Assembly: GCA_001766655.1 (NCBI GenBank)
Contig: MJCC01000010.1
Coordinates: forward strand, 119,013-183,012
DNA: 64,000 nt
Reading direction: 5' to 3'
DNA from: Phytomonas francai
Lineage: Eukaryota > Euglenozoa > Kinetoplastea > Trypanosomatida > Trypanosomatidae
Shown: in pieces, positions 19,920 through 30,200 of the stretch
How positions within the stretch are numbered: the first letter of the stretch is position 1
Layout: each line of letters begins with the position of its first letter
Notes under the pieces: generated by a model
Seen by the model: only the letters and a program-made list of their open reading frames with translations
Told to the model about the DNA's origin: nothing
Database searches by the model: none
Program-made: the position numbers and the translations under genes

Positions 19920-21284
19920 ATGCAATTTAAGGAGGTTGATTCGGACGAAATCCTCACTGGGGTAAAGCTCTTTAAGTACCTTCTTGAAAAGAATACTTCA
20001 AACTTAGAGAGCGAGCGGGAGAAGATTCATGAATACACTAAACTCTATGAAACACTTAATTCAATTACTAACTACAGCCGTAGACAGGTATTAGCACCTG
20101 TTGCGGAAGGTTTAGCTTACTTTGATGCTGAACTCATTAGCACCAACAATATACTTGTGTTGCTTGGGGAAAATTGGTTTGCCGAGAGGAGTGCGGTTCA
20201 AGCCGCAGCGATAGCAGAGCGCCGCATTGACTTCTTGAGGCGTGAAGTAAAAGTATTAGAGGAGGAAAGAAGAATTCTCCAGGAGAGGCAAGAAATGTTA
20301 GCCTCTGAGATTCCAGAGGCTAACATTGCTATGACGAAGCTGATGGAAAAAACAGAGGAGGGCCTTTCAAAGGCGTTAATGGCGTCTCATGGGCCCTGTG
20401 GTGAAGCTGAGATACCCAAAAGTTCAGTCGATATCACAGTGGGCAAAGAATCTGTTGCTCAGGACCTTGTTGATCAGGCTGTTGCCGACAATCCAGAGCT
20501 CGCTGTATTTGATGAGCAGGACGAACTTACAGAGGAGGAGCTGTCTGAACTTGAAAAAGAATTGGCTGACGTGCTTGATAATGATGAGATTGTTGAGCGA
20601 GTACTGACTGCCCGTATGATTGCCAAAAAAGAAAGACGAATTAAAGCTGAAATGGGTAGGGCCGACCCAACCGAAACGTTCCCATCTTTTCGAACTGATA
20701 AAATATCAAAGTGTGTGCAACACACAATACGATCACTACAACATAATCAAAGTGAGTGTCGCGTGTCAGCAGAACCGATAGCTGCACTTTCTAAACCTTT
20801 TTTTTCGTCCCCTGCTGATATAGGCTTTAGGGAATGTAATACAGGACCAGAAGTGAACCTGTCATGTACAACGTTCTCATCGTCAATAGAAAAGGCATCG
20901 ACACTACCCGAGCACTCGATAATGAATGAAGGAAATTCTTTATTAAAAGCTAAAAAACGAGTTACATTTTCTAGTGAAGACCCAAAAAACGAGAACATTT
21001 CTTCTTCTTCGTTGAAATTACCAATTTCACCTTCCATACCGGATAATAAACCTATCAATGACGAAGTGATGACAAAAAAGTTTCAACCAGAACAAGGCTT
21101 TATTCATGATACCTCTATTTCAGGAAGAAAATGTTTCGTTATAGGGGACATTGTCGAGCGCGATTTTAATGAAAAATCCAAATTGATACCTGTTTCAGAC
21201 TCTATAAGAGGGACTACAAGTTCAAAAAAGCATAGATCCTTGTACAAGCGTCAATTGGAAGGCAAGAATGATGATGCAGTATAA
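19920..21284 (+). CDS. URI1: Unconventional prefoldin RPB5 interactor (URI1/Bud27)
   Basis: 454 residues from the ATG at 19920 (the frame opens at a TTG at 19818). Residues about 25-140 form an alpha-type prefoldin domain; the hallmark NNILVLLGENWFAERSA (about 75) closely resembles the URI segment. The middle is acidic. KKRVTF at about 345-350 is a textbook RVxF protein-phosphatase-1 docking motif, and human URI is known to bind PP1-gamma. The C-terminus (about 403-454: VIGDIVERDF, then a basic SSKKHRSLYKRQ tail) resembles the URI box. URI acts in the R2TP/prefoldin-like complex that helps assemble RNA polymerases. The domain order is complete. Confidence 0.85.
   Translation: MQFKEVDSDEILTGVKLFKYLLEKNTSNLESEREKIHEYTKLYETLNSITNYSRRQVLAPVAEGLAYFDAELISTNNILVLLGENWFAERSAVQAAAIAERRIDFLRREVKVLEEERRILQERQEMLASEIPEANIAMTKLMEKTEEGLSKALMASHGPCGEAEIPKSSVDITVGKESVAQDLVDQAVADNPELAVFDEQDELTEEELSELEKELADVLDNDEIVERVLTARMIAKKERRIKAEMGRADPTETFPSFRTDKISKCVQHTIRSLQHNQSECRVSAEPIAALSKPFFSSPADIGFRECNTGPEVNLSCTTFSSSIEKASTLPEHSIMNEGNSLLKAKKRVTFSSEDPKNENISSSSLKLPISPSIPDNKPINDEVMTKKFQPEQGFIHDTSISGRKCFVIGDIVERDFNEKSKLIPVSDSIRGTTSSKKHRSLYKRQLEGKNDDAV
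20294..20327 (+). repeat. Perfect 14-bp inverted repeat inside URI1
   Basis: Arms at 20294-20307 and 20314-20327 are exact reverse complements separated by six bases. They encode the coiled-coil segment around EMLASEIPEANIAM. A perfect 14-bp stem in coding DNA is unusual and would form a stable RNA hairpin. Confidence 0.95.
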
Positions 21285-21649
21285 ATACGTTACCAGAAAT
21301 AGCAACAGTTTTGGTAGGATCTTTTCTGCCCTCTATACTTGAATCTGCCCTTTTCAAGTATTTTAACCATAAAATGGTACATTAGTTCGTTTTTTTCTTA
21401 TTTTTTCGAACTCTTAGCAATAATGATCATATATTAAGAGTGCGATTTACGGATGGTGTGGAGGGTAGAACATGGATTCACATTATCATGTACAGTTTTT
21501 CCCTCTCTTGGAATCTACTCTTACAATTGTTGTTGTTGAGCATTTTTTTCCCAAAACACATAACACTATTTACTTAATCTTGGTAAATGAAAATGGTTAC
21601 AACAGTATTAAAAATCAAACAGGAATAGATTCTACATTCAATCAACCTT
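21285..21649. other. Intergenic spacer
   Basis: AT-rich, T-runs around 21390-21410 and 21540-21555. No gene seen. Confidence 0.5.
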
Positions 21650-22484
21650 AGATCATAATGATAAACAGATGGATGTCGATACCCCATGGAGCGATATCAG
21701 TGGTGCTGATCAATCTGAGATACTAGGCAACGGTTTCTCTTGAAGAAAATAAAGCAAAAATTGATCACATCTAAACTCAAAATTGGTAGCACCGATGTTT
21801 TGGTGACGGAAATCATACAGTGCATTTCATTCTGTAGTTGAGGACTACTTTAACTTTCCACTTTGGCCTCGATGATAGCATAGAAAAGAAAGACATCCAG
21901 GTATGTATCGAATAATAGGCGATTGGTTTTAGATGTTTTTCTTTATATCGAACACAGACGCTGATATTGATATCTCTGGAGGCGCATTCCTTGTAAAACA
22001 GAGTCCCGTAGGTCAACACGCTGGACAGATGAAATGATGAATTTAACCTTCAGTATCGAAGACTATATCCCCCCCCCCAAAAAAAAAATATAGAGGATTT
22101 GAATACTGAAATCTTGACCGCCATTTTTTTTTTAGTACAGCTACCACTGTGGCCTATGTTGACACCAGCGAACTTGATCTCTACCCTATTAAGAGGCCTT
22201 ACACTGAGGAAGAGCCTACCGTTACTGCTGCGATGCCGCGTACTATAAAAGAAACGATTGAGGGTCTTACTGACATATTGTCTCAGCTATACCAATTTCA
22301 AATCCTCTACTGGAAAGATATCAAAATCCAGGGGAAAGCTCTGCTTCACACGCTTAAAAAGTCTCATACATCATCATTCTTGAGGTATATGAGAAATTTA
22401 CTTTTACGATTTAAAGCTTTGATTCAGGGATTTTTTATCAAAAGCAACTCCGTGTTCCGAGGTGACTTGAATCAAGTGTGGTGA
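21650..22484 (+). pseudogene. Decayed protein-coding gene, family unknown
   Basis: Short stretches read like ordinary protein but are broken by stops and frame changes. Examples are MDVDTPWSDISGADQSEIL (from about 21670), HFGLDDSIEKKDIQVCIE (from about 21860), SNTDADIDISGGAFLVKQS (from about 21950) and a 111-codon open frame at 22149-22484 beginning from GTG (YVDTSELDLYPIKRPY; PRTIKETIEGLTDILSQL). They occur in order on the + strand with composition like the real genes and unlike normal spacers. A C10A10 tract (22069-22088) and a T-run ending in AG (22123-22135) interrupt it. I recognise no family. The last segment might still be a short expressed ORF. Confidence 0.5.
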
Positions 22485-23471
22485 AGTTATATTGAGTCTA
22501 TTGATAACAACCTTCTGTAAAAAAAACGTGCTGCTACTGAAGCGACGAGGATGCAGCGCCGAAAGGGAACATAGGCTGCGTGTATGCACCCTTATATCTG
22601 AAGTGGTCCCATATTCAAGGGAAACAACAGGATGAAAAGTTTTTCTCTATTTGTGGGAAAATAGCTTAGATGAGGTCAGGATTGATTCGCGAGTTCAGAG
22701 AAAAATATTCACTGGAGGGAATATATGTGGAAGTTGTGAAGTCAGAACTTTGAGAGGATGAGAAAAGACACGGTGATGCATGCATGGCATTGTGGGATAT
22801 GCTGCCGACAAAATTATTCGTTCTTATTTCTGACTTCTCTGTTTGTGTTCACATTGTCTAGTCCGTGTGCCACGGCAGCGTGTCGTGTATCTCTACCTGA
22901 GCCACTTAACGAGGTACATGAGAAGTGTAAGTTTATCTTGTAGCCGAAATAAGTGGGTTAGGGATGGCAATCCTATGAGACCCCTGAGGACGGGATAAGT
23001 TCACTATCGGGCCTAGAGACACACCTCCATTTGTGTGACATGGGGGCTGTCTCGCCGTACGGATGAATTAGCATACTTAAAGACAGAACGAAAAAAATTG
23101 AACAGGGGGTGTCCCACTACGCAGGTGTGACAGGGGGATAACTCTTTCAGTTCTACACTTTCCCAATTCTCCAACGATGCTACAAACGCATTTTGTTCAC
23201 GAAAGTGTGTGTTTCTGAGAATACAAAATAAATTTGATTGCTTGTAGTATTTTCCCGAAATCGATTCACATGTATTTAAAGAGACATTTAAACTATCAAT
23301 ATATATATATATATATAGGATTTCCTTCCGTTTTTTATTGTACTACTTTAGTGAAAAAACCATAGCCATTATCATATTCCTTTATCTTGGTGAGATAATC
23401 TCTTATCATCGTATTGCATAACTGCCATTTTTTTTAAAAAATAATACCACGTAAAACAAGACCAACAGCAA
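22485..23471. other. Spacer with one signal-peptide-like ORF and a TA tract
   Basis: Bases 22485-23260 are less AT-rich than other spacers. A 61-codon ATG ORF (22758-22943) has a hydrophobic signal-like stretch (SFLFLTSLFVFTLSS) then ATAAC, but no known relative; it may be another remnant. A TA microsatellite lies at 23299-23317, and T-rich sequence precedes Rpn7. Confidence 0.4.
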
Positions 23472-24722
23472 ATGACAACATCTGAATTTCTCACAGGGAA
23501 CGGCGGAAAGCTTCGTGAAGGTGAAGCTAACAAGGGGATAAATGAAGAGGATACTGAGCTTTTCTTCGAGGAGTATGAGAAGGGGGTTCCCTTAGATCCT
23601 CTTCTGTCCCTTCTCTATGCACGACACACACTGACTTCACCGTATTCGACATCGGAAGAGCGGCAAGCAGCGATATCAGCAATGAATAAGGAGATGCTAG
23701 AGCACAACATGGCTCCATACCTACGCATTGTGCGAGAGGCCTTGGATTTGACCCTTGACGAGTCCAAACTACAGGAAATGGATGTAATTAATGCAGCAAA
23801 GGTGGAGGCTATAGACGCGAAATTAAAGGATGCTCAGGAAAATCTTGGCGATACAGAGGTGCGTGATGCACTGCAGGCCAAATGTGACCACTACGCTCGC
23901 ATTGGTGATTTCGAGGCGTGCCTTAAATTCAATGAAGAATGTGCAGCCAAAACGCTAGCGGTGGGCCGTAAACTGGATCTTTACTTTCAGCGCATTCGAC
24001 TCGGAATCGCTTTCTCTGATAACGAAGTCGCAGCCAAGGGCATCAAAGATGCTCATCGCCTGATGATAGGTGGCGACTGGGAACGACGCAATCGCCTGAA
24101 GGTGTACGAGGGTGTTTACCACGTAATGGTGCGGGACTTTCGTCGCGGTTCAGAGCTTTTGCTTGATTGCATTACCACTTTTGCCTCTGGTGAGTTGATC
24201 TCTTTTAAAGACTTTATTTTTGTCACCGTGATCTCCAGTTTGTCTGTACTTAGCCGTTCAGAATTGAAGAGACGTATCATAGATAGCCCTGAGGTGATCA
24301 GTGCGGATTTGCCAGAACTCTGTGATTTTGTGAATGCGATCCATGCTTGTAGGTATCGAGACGTTTTTCCTGCGCTGGACATAGTCTGCCAGAAGCAGCG
24401 ACGTATTGTATACGTGTCACCCCATGTTAATTACTTCTTCCGGAAGGCTCGTGTTCTGGTCTTTACTCAATTTCTAGACTCATATAGCAGTGTGACGATA
24501 CAGTCTATGGCAGCCACCTTCGGTATTCCCTTGCCGGTACTGGATCAGATGCTTTGTACTTTGATTGCTAATGAAAGTATTGCTTGTAAAATGGATCGAG
24601 TGAACAATAGTATTACAACTTATCGCGGCAATAACACAAATTTCGACTATCATAATATTATAAAGAACGGTGATCTACTTCTTAATCGTATCCAAAAGCT
24701 TTCCAGGTTGGTAGAGATGTAA
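23472..24722 (+). CDS. RPN7: 26S proteasome regulatory subunit Rpn7 (PSMD6)
   Basis: 416 residues, close to the usual length (about 390-430). It is a lid subunit of the 19S regulatory particle. The N-terminal helices and the TPR-like solenoid (CDHYARIGDFEACLKFNEEC, then KLDLYFQRIRLGIAFSDN) are followed by the PCI domain. The PCI helices include RDFRRGSELLLDCITTF, the LISFKDFIFVTVISSLSVL segment and the winged-helix part SMAATFGIPLPVLDQMLCTL. The C-terminal helix (DLLLNRIQKLSRLVEM) fits the lid helical bundle. CSN1 of the signalosome is the nearest alternative, but the C-terminal part reads as Rpn7. Confidence 0.93.
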   Translation: MTTSEFLTGNGGKLREGEANKGINEEDTELFFEEYEKGVPLDPLLSLLYARHTLTSPYSTSEERQAAISAMNKEMLEHNMAPYLRIVREALDLTLDESKLQEMDVINAAKVEAIDAKLKDAQENLGDTEVRDALQAKCDHYARIGDFEACLKFNEECAAKTLAVGRKLDLYFQRIRLGIAFSDNEVAAKGIKDAHRLMIGGDWERRNRLKVYEGVYHVMVRDFRRGSELLLDCITTFASGELISFKDFIFVTVISSLSVLSRSELKRRIIDSPEVISADLPELCDFVNAIHACRYRDVFPALDIVCQKQRRIVYVSPHVNYFFRKARVLVFTQFLDSYSSVTIQSMAATFGIPLPVLDQMLCTLIANESIACKMDRVNNSITTYRGNNTNFDYHNIIKNGDLLLNRIQKLSRLVEM

Positions 24723-25352
24723 AAGGGAGGGGTAGTATGAAAACCTTAACGCTAAAGTGAAAAAGGCGAAACATAACTAGTAGATTGAAGATACAGATAT
24801 TTTGAAGAGAATCAAGAAAGAATGGTACGCTACTTCTTGTGTGTATAGTTTTATACCTATTTCTTCTTTATAGTCTGCCGTGCAACGCTCTCAGGGATAT
24901 TCATCTTCTCTTTTCAGTACGAAACTTATTGCTATAAATCGCCGTGATAAAAAATGGCATTTCGTGTTTGGTACTTTATTGTACTTTTAATAGTTGTCTT
25001 AGTCGTATTTGGTTTCTTTGAAAAGAGGGAGGACGGACGTAATTTCAAGAAGGGCCTGATTATTCATCTACGTAATAAACCTTTCTCTCTCTCCATTAAA
25101 AATAAAGAGAAGAGAAAGGGATGCAGTTATGATTTTTTCCTTCACGTTTCTTACCAATGTTTCATTCAGAACCTTTTCCTATTTATTTTTTCCTAACACT
25201 TTCTTTATTTCTTACCCTATGAAAAGGAGATAAATTGGAATGAGACTTGGATCTAGACTACAAGTCCACGTGTTTGTAAAAATATATTATATGCATATTT
25301 GACAATACATCTTTACATTGAACTTGGCAAGTAAGGGGAACTTGTAGCAGTG
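24723..25352. other. Spacer containing a doubtful 80-codon ORF
   Basis: AT-rich. An imperfect hairpin (about 25080-25120, CTTTCTCT against AGAGAAAG) lies within the small ORF listed separately. Confidence 0.5.
24954..25196 (+). CDS. Possible small single-pass membrane protein
   Basis: 80-codon ORF from an ATG. The first 35 residues look protein-like: a hydrophobic segment at about 6-22 (WYFIVLLIVVLVVFGFF), then a charged stretch. The second half is AT-driven (Lys, Phe, Ile) and could be UTR. No known family. Confidence 0.25.
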   Translation: MAFRVWYFIVLLIVVLVVFGFFEKREDGRNFKKGLIIHLRNKPFSLSIKNKEKRKGCSYDFFLHVSYQCFIQNLFLFIFS

Positions 25353-26693
25353 ATGGTAAAGGGAACTGTAAAACGTAGTTTAACACCCTCAGCGCTCCGT
25401 AAAAAAAAAGCACAGCAACGGATTCGAAAGAAGGCGAAAGCCAAGCTTGAGAAGAAAAAACCCAACTGGAAAATAGCTCTTGCTAAGATATATACAAAAG
25501 GTGGCCGTGATCGTGTGTCTACGGACCCCAAACAAAGATCCGATTCTAGAAGTAATATTAACTTGCCGAGGCGTAAGAGGGGTCGCAATGGCACTGCCAC
25601 GGAGAATAAAGAGGAGCTAAATAACGAGGATGATATATTTAAAGGTGATGGGGATCCTGATGTTGAGGTGCAAAGTGATGTTGATGAGGAAAAGCAAGAA
25701 CTCCTTAACCAGCGCGATCCGCTTGAGACGCAGCTCTTTTTGAAGAACCTTCCCCTCGATACGAATGAGGATGAACTTGTGAATTACTTCAGGCAACACT
25801 TCGGCCCGATAAAACGTGTTCTACTGGTACGCAATCGCCTGAACAAAATGTTCACTGGGACTGGTTTTCTTCATTGTCGCACTACAGAGATGGCTGACAA
25901 AATCTTCAATTTCGCTCAGCAGAATGCTCGTGAGTTGTCGTCATCCAGCCGAGAGGGGCTAAAGGAAAAAACAGCGGGTATGTCTCACCACCAAGCTAAG
26001 CGCCTGAAGTTCAAGCTCCGAACCGACAACCACATGACTCGGGATCCTTTTCTTGAGCTGCGCGAGTCGAAATTCACCGTGCACCGTGTTCTCACCCGCT
26101 CCGACACACAGGAAGCAGTAAGCGCCTTAGAAAAGAAGAAGAAAAGAACAAAGGTCGCTGCCGATGATCCGCGGAACCTTTATTTACTCCAGGAAGGCCT
26201 TATCCTTCCTGACACTCCCGCTGCACGAGGCCTTCACCCACGTTACTTGCAGATGATTCAAGAGGACTACGAGGCGCGCAAGTCGCAACTCCGCAACAAC
26301 AACTATTTTGTCAGCAAGACTAGGCTAAGCGTGCGGAATCTTCCGCGTACTATGTCAGAAAACGATATGCGGCGCCTCTTCTCTGAGCAGGTGCGAGAGT
26401 ACCTCAAGACTCACAAAGAGGATATGGAACGTGGCAAATTTGGAAAGTACGGTCCTATCAAGAACGTTAAGGTTCTCAAGGACTCTGCTGGAGTTTCTCG
26501 TGGCTATGGATTCATCGAGTTCATCAATCACAACATTGCGTTACACGCTCTGCGGATGTTCAATAATAATCCTACCGTTTTTGGAGACCAACGCCGCCTG
26601 ATTGTGTCTTTTGGAGTTGAGAATATCAATGCGATCCAGAAGCTTCAGCGCATGAAGGAGCTCAAGCGGCGGCGTTTTGCAAGGGAAGCATAA
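25353..26693 (+). CDS. Nucleolar RNA-binding protein, RBM28/Nop4-like (two RRMs)
   Basis: 446 residues from the ATG at 25353 (a GTG lies directly before it). The N-terminus is strongly basic (KKKAQQRIRKKAKAKLEKKK), suiting nucleolar targeting. The first RRM spans about 127-215 (TQLFLKNLPL as RNP2) and the second about 319-425 (TRLSVRNLPR as RNP2, SRGYGFIEF as RNP1). Between them NLYLLQEGLILPDTPAARG and the NNYFVSKTRLSV linker are close to human RBM28 and yeast Nop4, which act in 60S ribosome assembly. RBM28 usually has four RRMs; only two are seen here, so the protein appears reduced. Confidence 0.82.
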   Translation: MVKGTVKRSLTPSALRKKKAQQRIRKKAKAKLEKKKPNWKIALAKIYTKGGRDRVSTDPKQRSDSRSNINLPRRKRGRNGTATENKEELNNEDDIFKGDGDPDVEVQSDVDEEKQELLNQRDPLETQLFLKNLPLDTNEDELVNYFRQHFGPIKRVLLVRNRLNKMFTGTGFLHCRTTEMADKIFNFAQQNARELSSSSREGLKEKTAGMSHHQAKRLKFKLRTDNHMTRDPFLELRESKFTVHRVLTRSDTQEAVSALEKKKKRTKVAADDPRNLYLLQEGLILPDTPAARGLHPRYLQMIQEDYEARKSQLRNNNYFVSKTRLSVRNLPRTMSENDMRRLFSEQVREYLKTHKEDMERGKFGKYGPIKNVKVLKDSAGVSRGYGFIEFINHNIALHALRMFNNNPTVFGDQRRLIVSFGVENINAIQKLQRMKELKRRRFAREA

Positions 26694-27222
26694 AATGAGC
26701 TACGCATGTGGCAGATAATGGTGATATGAAGAATAAAGTAAGTAAATATGCAAAAGTGGTGCCTTCGTGAGAAGCGCTTTCAGTGCCGACAACTGGTGGT
26801 ACTGCTTTTGTCTGAATAAAATGTAGGTAAAATCTCCGAAAAAGTAAAGATATTGGATGGCAATCAAAAGTAAGTGATAATGCAATCGAAGTCTTTAAGG
26901 AATTTTCCCTATAGATCGAGTAATTTAGTGAGCTTATTTTTTTCATTGGTTCCATTAATTTTATTACTAACATAAAGCATGTGTTTCTTATCGTGTGCCA
27001 TATCGTATATATTCATTATGTTAATTATTTTTTTAAAAGTATTATCCATAAGATTTCTTTTGTACTTTTTTTTTTTTCCATAAGGTTGCACAAAGCGCGG
27101 ATCAAAGGCAGTATTTTCCTTTCTGTACCTAATTATTTAAGCTAACTGTGTACGTATCTTATATCCATTGCACATACATACTCACCCTAGCATTAGAAAC
27201 TTGTGGTAGTAGATTAAAAAAA
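26694..27222. other. Intergenic spacer
   Basis: AT-rich, with a T-run (about 27063-27079) and possible acceptor AGs at 27189 and 27196 before the ATG at 27223. No gene seen on either strand. Confidence 0.6.
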
Positions 27223-30200
27223 ATGTCTGATCGTGGGGATGGCAGAAATGAACAACCTCTATATTTAAACTTCCCACCACGACCAACACCACACAACCCA
27301 CGGTATCAATTTACAACCTGCCCCCCAAACCTGGAGCCATCACAAGAACAAATGCATAACCCTAATGCTAGAGCTCACTATGCACCCCATAATGACCCTG
27401 AGTATGCACACTACCCCCATCTTTATTCCCCAGCCGGGGCTGTGGTAAGTTCTCCATTAGCGGAAGAATTTTTGCCAGATCCACATCCCAACGCTGCGTC
27501 CCTGACTCTAGATAGAGATGATGGATACAGACAAAGAGCTGTGCCGCAGTACGAGCACCAAATAACGCCACCACCGCATCCTTTATGGTCTGGAGTGGGT
27601 TTAACTCGTGAGGAGGGGATAGGTGCGGCAGCGCACATCGCGCCGGCGTCTTCGGCGGCGCCTCAACAACGCCATCCACACATGGAAGAGCCCCCTGGTT
27701 GTGGTTCCCAAGACCCCGCGCACCACAGTGGAGGGATCACAATGGGGCATGACAGGGGCCAAACCAGCGTCAGCGATAACCGCTTTCCGCCCCCACCCAC
27801 CGGCACTTTTTTCAAGAGACACACTTCAAAATATGTAAGCAAGCAGCAGCCACCGCCGCGGATGTCCCAGCAGATCGAGTTTGTCAGGGGATCACCGCTG
27901 TACACCAAGCAGCTGGCCCTTCTCTTCGGTGCTTCCTTCTTTGGTATGGTTCCTCTTCTATCTTACTTTTCAATAGCAACCTTGCTTTGTTGTGTTGTTT
28001 TCACGTACATGCTCGATTACCTTGGGCTTACGCGTAGTACCATCGTCGCACTTCTTGCAACAACTTTACTTTTTAGCACTGCTCTCTTTTTGTCCAACTT
28101 GCACACGGTGTCCATCAGCATTGGGCCCATTTTCATGATTCTGGACGTTGGTGCATTGCTAGCGTTGGCCACAGCAGCGGCGGCTTTGCATTTTCGCTAT
28201 TTGCAAGAAAACTACCCTGAACTTATTTGCACACTGGAACGTATGGTTATGGGTTTAACACCCGTGCTTGCGCTTCCCTTTCTCCTCTCCAGTATCATTG
28301 CGCTTGGAGGTTCTCGTCGCGCATCTTTATGGTTTTTGGTAGTGATGTGCGTTGAGAGCTATTATTTTTATCGGCCCAACAACAGCAGCTTCACCTGTGT
28401 CCGTTGGCTTGTCACGGATACTCACAAAGTTGCTTCATGTAGTACTAGAGATCACATGCTAGAGAAAAGCAAAAATTCCGGCAATGCAGATGCAAACGAA
28501 AACACAAGCAACGACATTACTGATCAAACGGATCGGAAGTCTATTCAGCTGAATGAGCGCACGGAATCAATTATTTTTACGTTTCTGCTTCTCACACTTC
28601 CCATCGCAGTATATACGACTTTACAGAGCAATTTTTTTGATAGTATTATTCCTAACCTGTTTAACTGTTTTGGCTTGTTCTGCAGCGGTGTGGGTTATCT
28701 CTGTGCGTTTCCAACTCATACCTTTTGGTTTCTTGCCCCCGATACGACAACAGAACAGGAGGACGATTACCACCGTCTTGCATATGATCCTTACGGACTC
28801 GAAGTCCTTATTCGCGTGCATCGTTTCAAAATCGTAGTCATTGTTTGTATTTCGGTAATCAACTGGATCTCTTATCGCCTCGTCCGAAGCCGATATAGAT
28901 ACTTGCTTGATGGCATACCATATCCGTTTAACTTCGTTGTGTTACTGCTTGCTCTCTATATTTTGCTGTATGCGATTATTCAAGCGAAGCACTTGCTTGA
29001 TGTAGATGCCGCAGGTGAGGGTAATCAGGTAGAGCATTCTTCAAGGAAGCGTATTTTTACAGTCCTCAGTGTCGTGGTTGTCACTCAGCTCTTTTGCTTG
29101 CTGATGGATGCTCCTGGAATTTTTTACTTCCTAGGCGCGTTGAGTGTTCTTGGATTCCATATATTTTTGTTAGATCGCAGTGCGGGTGGCCCGATAGCGT
29201 ACTTCATAGTCTTTTCGAGCTTTTTGTTGTTGTGGTGGATGTACCGTACATTTTCCTTCATAGTATTGGATTTGCATGTTCTCGGGAGCTCTGTGATCGT
29301 GTCAACGCCGATGGTGGCTGTTGCAGTGCTGTTCAGCTACATTCTGGGCTGGATAGCCTTTGCTTTTTCTTTCCAAAAGAATAGTTTTTTACTAACGATC
29401 TTTCTCGCTTTACATGCTACGGAGCTGTCTTATGTGGAGGAGGTGTTGTATTCCCAAAAAGAAGAAGGATCTTATCCGGCGGGGCTGGTGGTATTTACAA
29501 GCGGCGTGGGTATCCTCATGGCTTGTCGCCTGTATGAGAACGAGGTTCTAAGTATCGCACCAGCCGCTTTTTTAGCATCCTTTTACGTTGCAAAAGGATT
29601 CATGTTTCTCATCCAGGTAACAGGTTCTTACTATGAAGCCGATATGGAATGGAGTCCCTTTATCGCAAACATTAGCGCGATTGAGATAAACGTTGGCTGG
29701 GGGGTCGCTCTCCTTGCTAGCTATATCGTAACCATCTTTGAGATTGAAAAGAGGCGATGTGCTAGGGTGCGAAAAGCGAAGCTGTTTATCTATGGATATC
29801 TTGTCGCTGCGGGACTCCTCTCCCTTCTAACCATTCGCAACATCCAGCGGGCGGTATACGAATTTGTCACCCGAAGCTACGTTAGTACGGATGAGCTGCC
29901 GCACATTGCCCTCGGTACTGTTCTATCGACATTTTGCTTCTTAACGTTATGTTTCTTTTCCAGACATACAGCCCACTACGATTTTCTCAGACATTTGGTA
30001 TCTTTAATGAGATTCTGCGGCATCTTTGGTATTTTGATGCTGGTGGTGCAGCCCACGCGTATCACAGGTTACCATAGCTTGTCCTCTGAGTATGGACTAT
30101 GCTACGCCGATAGGGGGAGATATGCCATTGTTTTGGGTATTTTCTTCTTATTTTTTGGTTTCTACGTACCGCTGCAGAGGCTGCCGGGGATGCTGCGCGG

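Noticed and set aside
22945..22965. GGGTTAGGG resembling the telomere repeat
   Set aside because: Only one and a half repeat units in the interior of a gene array; expected by chance.
22485..23260. Possible retroposon remnant (ingi/SIDER type)
   Set aside because: No poly-A tail, target duplication or known 5' signature visible; no reverse-transcriptase fragment.
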